The position numbers and the translations under genes were made by a program. The notes beneath the pieces were generated by a model that searched no databases, was not told where the DNA came from, and saw only the letters and a list, made by a program, of their open reading frames with translations. Below, one piece after another: positions 1-10,315 of a DNA stretch of 64,000 bases (position 1 is the stretch's first letter; each line of letters starts with the position of its first letter). This stretch comes from Atrina japonica (taxonomy: Eukaryota; Mollusca; Bivalvia; Pterioida; Pinnidae), in the NCBI GenBank assembly GCA_030159075.1, contig BROG01000135.1, forward strand, positions 1,216,001-1,280,000, given 5' to 3'.

Positions 1-484
1 TACCAACACACTTAAATCTTATTGTCTATTCAAGGACTTTGAATAGACTATTGTTTGTACATAATAAATTACTATATTACAATAAATCTAAACAATTCTG
101 TAATTTTCTACTTCTACTAACGGTATATAATTTTTAAGGGTTAAGCTATGTATATAAAGGTATTGATAGATCTGGCTACAGAGGGGCAGTTTTAGAAAAC
201 AGAAAAATTAGAGGTCTGAAAAACTTAAACATGGTTAAATCTTTATCCGAAACAGATTTGATTTGTTAAAATCAAAATACTAATTGTTAAAATCATCAGT
301 GTAAAGTAAATCAGAATTGCATCTTAACACATTAAATTAGATGGATATTGAACAAAATAATGTATTTCAACATCAAGTTTTCAAGTACTGTACCCAGAGT
401 TTTATATGTGTTAAATTTGCAGCTGATGTCATGGGTTTTGTCTCCATATGAATTATCTTCCTTTGTAACACATCTGCTGAAAAC

Positions 485-490
<6 letters not shown>
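1..490. other. Intergenic DNA, nothing recognised
   Basis: AT-rich single-copy-looking DNA without splice-flanked open frames or repeats. I see nothing in it. Confidence 0.5.

Positions 491-575
<85 letters not shown>
491..575. repeat. (GA)n microsatellite
   Basis: An uninterrupted GA dinucleotide run of about 85 bp. The Arg-Glu open frame crossing it is produced by the repeat and is not a gene. Confidence 0.97.
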
Positions 576-577
<2 letters not shown>

Positions 578-880
578 ATCTAATTTTAGAAATCTTAATC
601 TTTGTTACAAATCGATACTTCGGTCCAAAGAATATGCATATTTGTGTTATATTAGAATTTGCATTATACATAATACTAAATTTTTAATTTGTAATATGAT
701 ATTTACATATATAAATAAGAGTTACCTCTCTTTCATTTCTTCATTTTCGGTTTCTTATTTACCATTACGTTTCAAACTATTACGGTAAACCAACCAAACT
801 ACTTCAGGGAGTGGTTTGGTTTACATGTAGTCCAAATCTTGTACAGATGGCGGCAAGGACACAGCAGTAATGAGCGAAGG
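576..880. other. Spacer with an imperfect hairpin
   Basis: No gene is visible. At about 785-824 GTAAACCAACC faces GGTTTGGTTTAC as an imperfect inverted repeat around a short loop. Confidence 0.4.
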
Positions 881-1330
881 ACTTACTTACTGGTACACTT
901 TTGTTTGATAACGTTTTAATACTATGCTGTAATACGGATTAGATAATGTATAAGGTCTTACTTACTGGTACACTTTTGTTTTATTGATAACGTTTAAATA
1001 CGATGCTTTAATACGGATTAGATAATGTATAAGGACTTACTTACTGGTACACTTTTGTTTGATAACGTTTTAATACTATGCTTTAATACAGATTAGATAA
1101 TGTATAAGGACTTACTTACTGGTACACTTTTGTTTGATAACGTTTTAATACTATGCTTTAATACAGATTAGATAATGTATAAGGACTTACTTACTGGTAC
1201 ACTTTTGTTTGATAACGTTTTAATACTATGCTTTAATACAGATTAGATAATGTATTTTACTTACCTACTGGTACACTTCTTTTTGAGAACGTTTTAATAC
1301 TATGCTTTAATACAGATTAGATAATGTATA
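881..1330. repeat. 75-bp minisatellite, about six copies
   Basis: Units begin near 881, 956, 1035, 1110, 1185 and 1258 with ACTTACTTACTGGTACAC and end with AGATAATGTAT. The spacing is 75 bp except for one unit with a 4-bp insertion. Copies 3 to 5 are almost identical, which suggests recent unequal exchange. A diverged seventh unit lies at about 1437-1505. Confidence 0.95.
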
Positions 1331-1722
1331 CTATACTGTAAAACTCCACAAAATATTAACTAAATACATATACTGGTGCAACATTGCACAGCAAATTCTA
1401 ATATGTCAGTCATTTTATTACAGATCTTAATGTATATACTTACCTACTATATACTTCTTTTGAGAACGTTTTAATACTATGCTTTAAATACAGATTATAT
1501 AAGATATACAACGGTACAGTAAAACTGCCAAAATATTAACTAAATACATATAAATACTGCAAGCATTGCACATCATAGTTATAATGCTCAAGACGATCAG
1601 TTGAACTCCAATTTTCTAGAAGAAAAAATCTAAATTCATCGCCAAACCCGTCTAAGTATAACCACTGTAAAAATATATATATATCTCATGTGTGTGTGTG
1701 TGTAATGTAAGAATGTGTGCAT
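1330..1722. repeat. Diverged higher-order repeat flank
   Basis: The segments near 1330-1400 and 1505-1580 are diverged copies of each other (shared AATATTAACTAAATACATAT), so part of the minisatellite flank was duplicated with it. Short (AT)n and (TG)n tracts at about 1672-1702 lead into the retroelement fragment that follows. The text near 1590-1650 recurs at 1855-1920 on the other side of that fragment. Confidence 0.6.
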
Positions 1723-2000
1723 TTCAGATACCAAAGTATAAATCAATACTGTTAAATTGTCCCAGGACACAGATACAAATCCGGTAAATTCCGGACAAAG
1801 CTGACCTTTGGAAACCAAATAGGTGTAAGCATTATATCATAGTTAGGAATGTAAGACGATCAGTTGAACTCGACCGGTCTAGAAGAAAAAAAATCTACAT
1901 TCAAGTCCAGTGAAACCCGTGAAGGAGTGTATCCTCGTCAAAATTGGACAGATCTCAGCTTTGGAACAACCACCATACGAAAAGGCAACTCAACATTTAA
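1723..2000 (-). mobile_element. Naiad-like PLE 3' fragment (decayed)
   Basis: Read on the minus strand, this is the 3'-terminal part of the Penelope-like family seen intact at 7321-10578. The end signature CAGATACCAAAGTATAAATC (complement of the family terminus) is at about 1727, followed by diverged copies of the conserved 3' region up to AGGCAACTCAACATTTA. A stretch of host-like sequence interrupts it at about 1827-1920 and duplicates 1566-1650, as expected for a complex PLE insertion with target duplication. Confidence 0.7.
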
Positions 2001-2059
2001 TCAAACAATAGAATGTCCATGACACAAACTGCATGAATCATGTACAAAAAGATTCCGAC

Positions 2060-2210
2060 ACGGACACCTTATTGAAACCAAAAGGTAAAAATGCAGAGAT
2101 GGAGGAGTAACAATTCCCTGTAAAAACATCCGCCGTGAGTCACAAATCAAGTTTTAGTAACATATGAGGAGTATATATATATCACAATTGGTACAGATAT
2201 CTCAACATAT
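2060..2210 (-). mobile_element. Second decayed PLE 3' fragment
   Basis: Matches such as ATGGAGGAGTAA, CCGCCGTGAGTC and CAATTGGTACAGA in the right order identify a diverged second copy of the 3' region found at 2640-2790. It is shortened and broken by an AT-rich insertion. Confidence 0.55.
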
Positions 2211-2239
2211 ATATACGAAATATATATATATACATATAT

Positions 2240-2637
2240 ATATATTCGGTGATATATAAATTGCATGATTCATGTACAATTATTCCTATTTAGACACCTC
2301 CTTATTGCTAAAAGATTCCTGGAATTATAAAGAGATTGCTGATACAATTACTCTTAAAAAAATATAAAATAAAATAAAACGTACAATGATTAATTTATAT
2401 CTAGGATATATATACAGTGGAACCTCGCCTAAAGACCACCTCGCTTAGGAAACCACCTCACAATTAAGATTCCATGAATTATAAAGTCTTTGGATTAAAA
2501 CTGTATCAGTAAAGAAATATAAACTTAAAATACCACGTCACTCTGATTCAGTCAGTTATATCTAGGATATATACACTGTATATATTTATGATCTATTTTT
2601 GTATCGTGATTCTGTAATTCAAATGAGACTATATAAC
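2240..2637 (-). repeat. Inverted copy of the 11-kb composite unit, with pogo-like end
   Basis: The reverse complement of this block aligns by eye with 11040-11250: CAGAATCACGATACAAAAAT, TAGATCATAAATATATA, TTATAATTCCAGGAATCTTT. The internal part occurs twice here (about 2302-2400 and 2455-2560), each copy next to ATATCTAGGATATATA. At 2412 CAGTGGAACCTC, preceded by TA, resembles a terminal repeat of pogo/Tigger-type transposons. Confidence 0.6.
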
Positions 2638-3500
2638 GGACCTCTGGAAACCAAGAGGTGGGATCAGGTGCCATGGAGGAGTAAGCATCCCCTGTCGACC
2701 GGTCACACCCGCCGTGAGTCCACAGTCAAGTCCAACGAAACAAGTGAGGAGTGTATCCTCGTCACATTTGGTACAGACGTCTCAACAACCGCCAACGAAA
2801 AGGCAACTCAACATTTCACTTAGTGAAACAGAGTACTCGCAAACAAGATTACTATACCGACCTTAAAATTTGCGGAACGTTGACATTAAACGCGGTTTTC
2901 GATATCCCTTTGTCAATAATTTGTCAGTGAGTAGTTTACCTCTGTATATGAAATCTTTATGTGTTGTGCACGCCCTGGCCTATCGGATCATTTGTGAAAT
3001 ATAAACTCCATATGCGGGTGACTGAGGGATATTACTACTTAAATGTGGAAAATTTACGATGGGAAAGCCGAAATCGTCGCGTTTATCGTATAGCTTAGTT
3101 GCTAATTTCCCGTCTGTGTTTATTTTAAGTAAAATGTCTAAGTATGAAGCGTGTGTGTGCTTGATTCTGTTGTATCTTTAATTTCTAGTTCGCTGGGATA
3201 TATCGCATTGACATATGTATTAAAATTGTCATTATTAATTGACAAAACGTCGTCGATATATCTAAATGTCAAATTAAAGGACACCGCTAACTTTTTCTTC
3301 TTTTGATTCAGCAGTTTCTGAATGAAGTCTGCTTCGTATGAATAGAGGAACAGGTCGGCCAATAAAGGAGCACAATTGGTTCCCATAAAAATGCCGATAG
3401 TTTGTTGAAAGACCAAGTCTCCAAACATTACAAATATATTGTCTATTAGAAATTCCAGCATGTTTTCTATATCAACTTCAGTATATTTATGTGTAGAACT
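2638..3500 (-). mobile_element. Naiad-like PLE, 5'-truncated copy with RT palm
   Basis: On the minus strand the fragment runs from the start of the RT palm (about 3500) through motifs B and C to the conserved 3' region (2638), which is cut within the last 100 bp. The segment that precedes motif B and the whole endonuclease are missing. 5' truncation with retained 3' sequence is typical of target-primed reverse transcription. Confidence 0.88.
3138..3461 (-). pseudogene. Reverse transcriptase fragment (PLE)
   Basis: The open frame holds residues around motif B and motif C of a Penelope-type reverse transcriptase, including YIDDVLSINN. The usual GIPMG of motif B reads GIFMG here, a change at a normally conserved proline. 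Compared with the copy at 9297-10154, an extra CA dinucleotide in a short CA run at about 3153-3160 shifts the frame, so the protein ends early. It is a dead remnant. Confidence 0.85.
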
Positions 3501-4991
3501 GAAATGGATTTATCAGTGCCTAATATTACTCTAGTATAAGATTATCAGCTAAACTGATAAAGTGATGTATTATATGTAACCCAGGGTATTAACGTTCATC
3601 TGGTTTAATGTATTGTGTTGTGTATGTATTGATTTATAATCAAGACGGAAATCTTGTTATCTTAAATATCACTTTCATTATTCGACATTTGTCGATATCC
3701 TTCACTCAAAGGCAAATTTATTTACGACCTATTCCAAAACTAAATTCATTTGACAGAACAGCAGACACACCTTATGTTGCATTGACTCCTATTTAGACAA
3801 TCCTTTTTTCCCTACCTGTGTACCTGTCTAATAAGTAACGTATTCATATAGTCGATCACAACAACACCTCTTTGAATATTTCTTGAAATCAATTGATAAA
3901 GCACACTTAATTGCACCGTTCCATGACGGACATTCTATTTAAAATAAGTTTTGAATAGAATTCAGCCAGACTTTGTGCTAATCCAATAATTTCTCAGTAG
4001 ATATTTTTCCGAAGAAAATTGACTTTCAACAAGAAATTGTTTTATCTGAAAATACCCAACTATAATGATAGCATTATATAGACCAACCACGGGATTTTAC
4101 GCTCAGACAATATTGATTTCACAACTAAGCCAAAATTGACAAAACTAAACCAAATTTGACAAAATTACGCCAATATTTAAAAAATCTAGCAATGTTGAAG
4201 TCACAAGACCAAATTGAAATTCAAGCCAGAGGGACCGTCATTTTTTTTCAAATCGAACCGTATGCGCCTCTTCTCTGCGCAACATTGTCTCAGCTGGATT
4301 AAATAAATGGAAGTAATTAATAATATGCTCATTAATCAGTGTTTTCCGTATTGGTCTAGTTATTGTATCTCGGTTTGTCGTATTGATAGACGATATTATA
4401 TGACAGACATTATGACCGATAACTAGGCCAATATGAAAATCATTATTGATAACCCTAAAGGCTGAAATATTAAATTTATATATTTTGAGCACAGGTTACT
4501 AGTTATCATTCCGTTCCCAACGCTTGATATTAGGCATGGCAGTCGTAAGGCTTTCGGATGAAGTCGGAGACAACTAAACACTTATCCATATCCAACAATG
4601 TGAACGTTTTCTTATGTATCACATCATTTGAACGAGAGTTGACATGTCAGTCATACATGAATCAGTTTGGAGTCCTCCCTGGAATCATAAAATATTAAGC
4701 ATATAATATAGGCTTTAGCATCTTGTTTTATTCTGTCACATATGCGCATTTCAAACCCCAACAGTTGTACAATAAATGCACAGTGAGCTCTGAAATCAGA
4801 TGCGTTTCAGGGAAATCCCTATGAATATAGCAAATTACTATTGCAACGTATGCTGAAATATTACGACAATTACATAGAAACAATATATACCAATTAGAAA
4901 CCAGGTTACATTAGAAAGGTGCAACTTCATTTTTACATCAACCATTGTGACCGAGCATTTATCTGACTTTGAAATGCGGTACTAAAAATCC
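3501..4991. other. Intergenic DNA, nothing recognised
   Basis: About 1.5 kb of AT-rich sequence. A few short open frames occur on both strands but none has a recognisable domain, splice context or repeat family. At about 4115-4190 a short AAATTGACAAAACTA motif recurs two or three times. Confidence 0.5.
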
Positions 4992-6392
4992 CTCCACGGT
5001 GGACTTATTCTATAATCTCCACTGTAGACAAAACATAGGACCCCCATTGTAGACAAAACATAGAACTTCCAACTGTGGATAAAACAGAACCTCCCACTGT
5101 AGACAAAATATAGAACCTCTCACTGTGGGTAAAACATGGATCCCCCACTGTAGACAAAACATAGAACCTCCCGGTGTAGACAAAACATAGAACTTCCCAC
5201 GGAAGACAAAACATAGAACCTACTACTGTAGACAAAACATAGTACCTCCCACTGTATACAAAACATAGAACGTGCCACTGTGAAAAAAAACATAGAACCT
5301 CACTCCCTCTGTAGAGAAAACATAGAACCTTCAACTGTGGATAAACAAAGGCCCCCACTGTAGACAAAACATACAACCTTTCACTGTGGATAAAACAAAG
5401 GACCCCCATTGTAAACAAAACATAGAACCTCTCAATGTGGATAGAACATAAGACCTCCCACTGTGGACAAAATATAGAACCTCACACTGTAGACAAAACA
5501 TAACATCTGCCACTGAAAACAAAACATGCAACCTTTCACTGTGGATAAAACATAAACCCCCCAAAGTAGACAAAACATAGATCCTCCCAATGTAGACAAA
5601 ACATAGAACCTGCTACTGTAGACAAAACATAAAAACCTGCCACTGTGGAAAAAATAGAAACCCCCACTGAAAACAAAACATATAACCTTTCACAGTGGAT
5701 AAAACATAGATCCTCCCACTGAAAACAAAACATACAACCTTCCACTGTGGATAAAACATAGATCCTCCCACTGAAAACAAAACATACAACCTTCCACTGT
5801 GGATAAAACATAACCCCCACTGTATACAAAACATAGAACTTCTTGGTGTAGAAAAAACATAGAACTTCCCACTGTAGACAAAACATAGAACCTCCCGGTG
5901 TAGACAAAACATAGAACTTCCCACTGTAGACAAAATATAGAACCTCACACTGGTGATAAAACAAAGAACCTCCCACTGTGGAAAATAGAAACTCCTACTG
6001 AAAACAAAATATAGAACCTCCACACTGTGGATAAAACATAGAACCTTCTTCTGTAGACAGAACATAGAACCTCATACTATTGACAGAACACAAGGGCCTC
6101 CCACTGTGGAAAAAATAGAATCTCTCACTGGACAAAACATAGAACCCCCTCTGTTAATTAAACATAAACCCCCACTGTAGAGAGAAAATAGAACTTCCCA
6201 CTGTAGACAAAACAAAGAGCCTCCCACTGTATAAAAACATAGAACCTCCACTGTGCATAATACCTAGAACCTGTCACTGTGGAAAAAATAGGAACTCCCA
6301 CTAAATACAAAACATAGAAGCTCCCACTGTGAAAAAAAGATATAGAACATCCCACTGTAAGCAAAATATATAGAACCTGCCAATATAGACAC
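4992..6392. repeat. 26-bp minisatellite, about 50 copies
   Basis: Imperfect tandem units of about 26 bp (typical core ACTGTAGACAAAACATAGAA) fill 1.4 kb. Frequent 1-2 bp length changes and CTGAAAACAAAACATA variants show an old, homogenising array. The complement is nearly free of stop codons, so several 60-150 residue minus-strand open frames rich in FCLQW/FVYSG arise from it. Frame drift between units and the lack of any start or splice context argue against coding. Confidence 0.95.
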
Positions 6393-7320
6393 GCTATTAA
6401 TCTAACATTATTTAAGACATTATATATATAAACGTGTATTTACATTAATACATTACAATAAATGATAGACTTGCTGATCCATTCAGCTGTATTCATGGCT
6501 CTACAAAAACTGGTTTTCAACCGCCCCATTTGCAGGTTAAAAGTTACAATTTTTGGTTTCTTATAGCGATATATTGTTTAATTTCAATTCAGATATTAGA
6601 TGATAGAGAATACCTTGTATTCCCAGGATTTTCTGATGTGTAGTACATTTAAATATGTTTAGATGCAAGAATTATAAAAGTAATAGCAATAGTATTATAG
6701 AATGGCTATCTAAAAAAAGAATATCCACTCCAAACAGAATATTCCTGAGATGAAAACCAGGTCGCCTCCCTATTTACTATAAATATGAAGACTAAACTCA
6801 GTCCAACAACTACTTATATTTGGACATAAAAGAAAAGGATGGGGCGGATCAAGTTCTTCATTGAGTGTCACTGGACTTGATTTTTAGTTGTTTAAAATAT
6901 TTATTGACCGAAATTGTAACCATTGAATTGCAGTATCTTCTGAGGTTTTAAAACAAACGTTGAAAACATTTTAGTTATATCATTTTGTTCTGCTTACAAT
7001 TGGAAGGTGGTTCCACACGTCATTATAGCAGTTGGTTTGCAATCTTTAAAATTAAACATATTATATATCACTTAAGTACATTTGTTTTCTGTTGTAACAC
7101 ACCTAAAATAGTTTGGTATAAAAGGAAATTGTTCTGATTTAAAAGATTCCTAGTAAAATTTTATTGTTCCTAGGAAAGAAGAAATTGAACTTTTAATTCT
7201 TATGTATTTCATCAAAATGTTGCAATCTGAAATCTAATTTGAAATACTTATCTGTATGGTACAATTCCAATATAAAAATGATAATAAATCTGTATCATGG
7301 TACAAAAGGGTGTCAGATAA
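6393..7320. other. Intergenic DNA, nothing recognised
   Basis: AT-rich sequence between the minisatellite and the retroelement. I see no gene or repeat family in it. Confidence 0.5.
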
Positions 7321-7565
7321 GTTTCCAGAGGTCCGTGTTTGTCCATTTTACCGGATTTGTATCTATGTCCTGAACATTCTATTGATTTATACTTTGGTAT
7401 CTGAAAATTCTTTATATTTTTACCACCGAGTATGTATCACTGCTGGTGGACATATTGTCCCCGAGGATACTTGTCACTCGGTACATATGCATTTAATGGA
7501 TAAACAAGTACCAAAATAATTGCACACTGGATGGCACGGCGCCCAGTATAAAAAGGTGTCCTTCT

Positions 7566-7754
7566 GTGAAGTCTATCGGGAGCACAGACTCGCAGAGATT
7601 GTTTGGTGCTCCTCGGGTTGTCCTTCGGGACATTAACAATTTATCATTTGTGCAGTCAAAAGATGACCAGTTATGGTTTAAACATATTAATGCTTATGGT
7701 CCCATAAACATTGTCAGATTCCACTTGACGACATTTTTGATAGTTCATTTCTAA
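7566..7754 (+). pseudogene. Possible N-terminal leader of the PLE protein
   Basis: A 62-codon open frame between the 5' terminal repeat and the endonuclease. It could be the remains of the segment preceding GIY-YIG (QLWFKHINAYG), but it is in a different frame from the endonuclease and ends 40 bp before it. No domain is recognised. It may equally be 5' leader sequence. Confidence 0.3.
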
Positions 7755-7794
7755 ATGTTTTGTCAAAAATTGTAAAACATGTCATATATTAATA

Positions 7795-8350
7795 ACTGAT
7801 CAAGTGTTCACCAGCAATCTGACAAATAAGCATTACAACACCAGAAGCTGGGATCATCTAGACTGCAAATCATCTAACGTTGTTTACGGAATTGAGTGTA
7901 CCTTGTGTGGTTTGATTTATGTTGGCGAAACTAAGGGACCCTGAAATAAAAGAGTATCTGGTCATCGATTCGAGATTAATAATGTGGGTAACCAGATACT
8001 CTATCGACATTTCAACTCTCCAGACCATTCCATCTTGTCTATGAGAGTGCGTATAATTGAAAAAAATATACCACTGGACCAACAATCCCACCTTGAGTAC
8101 CCCCTTCCGTAGACAACGTGAAGAATTTTGGATTAAACAGCTTGGCACTGCATATCCCTATGAATGTAACGATAATATCCAAGGTGTAGGCAATCTATCA
8201 AGCCCACTGTGTAATGGTGTTAATGTGATGGAACTTTTTAATTCTAACGTAAGACGTAAACGAAGTCACGGACATCGTTCATACAACCGACCCTACATAC
8301 ATAATGTTACTTTTTCATCTCTTTTACCTTACGTTAACAAAAAATGGGTT
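7795..8350 (+). pseudogene. GIY-YIG endonuclease domain of PLE
   Basis: The frame opening at 7795 reads through VVYGIECTLCGLIYVGETKG, the GIY and YIG (here YVG) half-motifs with two cysteines between them. KR.SGHR follows with the likely catalytic arginine, then YRHFNSPDHS with two histidines, and REEFWIKQLGT with the conserved glutamate. The two cysteines and two histidines match the CCHH signature known for PLE endonucleases. In the family this nuclease nicks target DNA to prime reverse transcription. The frame is broken by TGA at 7942-7944, at a position where related proteins have a hydrophobic residue, and by a one-base change in the A-run near 8061-8067. The C-terminal half continues in another frame to about 8350 with a basic RRKRSHGHR segment. 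Confidence 0.88.
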
Positions 8351-9125
8351 TCATCACATTCGCAGCAAACTTTATTCTGTTCCTTTTACAAATCTCAATA
8401 AACTTTTTCAAGAAGCAAGAATGAACCCCTACAAGGATTTTTCAACCCCAGAATACATACTGAACTCCATTATAATGGACATCGCTTATCACAGACTGTT
8501 TAAGCCTGCACGCATTACAAACGATGACTGTTCTGAACAGAAACGTCCTTTCCTTAAACTTAAATTTACAAATAAAGGCATAGACGCTTTAAATATTGGC
8601 AATGTTCTAAATCACAAAAAAGTTCAGTCCTGTATTCCACCATATTTGAAACTGAAGACCACGCCTTGCATTTCATATAGCTATACACCTAGCATCGCAT
8701 CCAAGCTATTCAATTACAAACAGGTTTTGCAGTGCCTAGACATCAACCATATTCTACACAACTCTGTCGCATGTTCTTGTGCTTCATCTCCTTTCAAATA
8801 CAATCCTATCAGGCATGTCATTACCGGCGACGTTTCTATTGTTGAAAATGAAAGCCTCAAAAATCTTATTTTAAGGGGCCCTAAATACCGGGAAGCCCGT
8901 CCCTTTAATTGTCATCAGAATTTCAGTTTAGTTATGGATTCTGTCGACAATTATGCCAGACGATGGGCCAAACATGAAGACGTAGAACCAGACGCTTTGT
9001 CTGAATGGCTGAAAGCCATACGATGGTTGATAAAATCTCGTATTCGAAAACTTAAAGGGACTATGAAAACACGTTTTCCCTCTGTATTTAATGATCCAGA
9101 AGTAGTAACTGACCTGGATAGATAA
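8304..9125 (+). pseudogene. PLE linker (CxC) and RT N-terminal region
   Basis: This frame follows the endonuclease after a frameshift in the A-run at about 8337-8344; the first ~15 codons overlap the end of the endonuclease frame. Around codon 157 (8772-8780) it has Cys-Ser-Cys, matching the CxC motif that joins endonuclease and RT in N-terminal-endonuclease PLEs. Downstream is a mostly helical, basic stretch (SEWLKAIRWLIKSRIRKLKG) that would correspond to the RT N-terminal and fingers region. The frame stops at TAA 9123-9125; translation resumes in the same frame with DQYVLVPADKASNNIV, so this is a single nonsense change. Confidence 0.8.
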
Positions 9126-10313
9126 CATGACCAATATGTACTGGTACCAGCAGACAAAGCCTCAAATAATATAGTTTTTATTTGTAAGGCACATTACTAT
9201 AATTGTTTATCAGAAGAACTTGGGTTTAATACGAATTCTAGAAATCTTACATTCACACGTAGCTCACTTTCAAAGGATGAGATCCTTCAAAACCACGTGT
9301 CCGTATTACGCTCATTTTATATACCTATAACGGATACCGATTTCGAGCTACCACATTTATATTGGATACCTAAACTTCATAAAACCCTATATAAGCAAAG
9401 ATACATAGCAGGATCCAGCAAATGTTCTACCAAACCTTTATCTTTACTCATTACCAAGATATTGACAGCCGTTAAGGAGAAACTTCAACAATACTGTACA
9501 GTTGCTTTTTCCAGAAGCGGTGTAAATCAGATGTGGATACTTAAAAATTCTAAACAGCTTTTAGAAAATTTGAAGGCACACAATTTTCACAGTATCAAAA
9601 CCTATGATTTCTCTACTCTTTACACTACTATTTCACATAAAAAATTAAAAGAAAGACTTTTCAGCATCATAAACAACTGTTTTTTCACTAAAGGTGGTAC
9701 CCGAAAATTTAAATATCTAGTGATTGGCTATCAGGATACTTATTTCGTCAAACACCACTCTGATTCTACACATAAATATACTGAAGTTGATATAAAAAAC
9801 ATGCTGGAATTTCTAATAGACAATATATTTGTAATGATCGGAGACGTTGTCTTTCAACAAACTGTCGGCATTCCTATGGGAACCAATTGTGCTCCTTTAT
9901 TGGCCGACCTGTTCCTTTATTCATACGAAGCAGACTTCATTCAGAAACTGCTGAATCAAAAGAAGAAAAAGTTAGCGGTGTCCTTTAATTTGACATTTAG
10001 ATATATCGACGACGTTTTGTCAATTAATAATGACAATTTTCATACATATGTCAATGCGATATATCCCAGCGAACTAGAAATTAAAGATACAACAGAATCA
10101 AGCACACACGCTTCATACTTTGACATTTTACTTAATATAAACACAGACGGGTAATTAGCAACTAAGCTATACGACAAACGCGACGATTTAGGCTTTCCCA
10201 TCGTAAATTTTCCACATTTAAGTAGAAATATCCCTCAGTCACCCGCATATGGAGTTTATATTTCACAAATGATCCGATATGCCAGAGCGTGTACAACACA
10301 TGAAGATTTCTAA
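9126..10313 (+). pseudogene. PLE reverse transcriptase catalytic core
   Basis: Same frame as the preceding piece; uninterrupted from 9297 to 10154. Recognisable in order: fingers with LYWIPKLHK and YIAGSSKCSTKPLS; motif A DFSTLY with the first catalytic Asp at 9606-9608; motif B GIPMGTNCAPLLADL from 9867; motif C YIDD with the two Asp at 10008-10013; then LEIKDTTESS. This is a Penelope/telomerase-type RT, which copies the element RNA into the target. TAA at 10152-10154 replaces a residue that other copies read as Lys, Arg or Gly context; the frame then continues through YDKRDD and SPAYGVYISQMIRYARAC to 10312. The rest of the thumb, present at 41066-41257 and 50800-50950, is deleted. Confidence 0.9.
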
Positions 10314-10315
10314 CT

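Noticed and set aside
348..788. 146-codon open frame with a long Arg-Glu run
   Set aside because: The frame is kept open by the (GA)n microsatellite; flanking codons show no domain or splice context.
5005..6364. Series of minus-strand open frames up to 150 codons
   Set aside because: They lie wholly in the 26-bp minisatellite and shift frame between units.
4992..6392. CRISPR-like array
   Set aside because: Units are contiguous with no unique spacers, and the sequence is from an animal nuclear genome.
7942..7944. In-frame TGA in the GIY-YIG domain as a selenocysteine codon
   Set aside because: It occupies a position that is hydrophobic, not Cys, in related proteins, and the copy has several other disabling changes, so a simple mutation is more likely.
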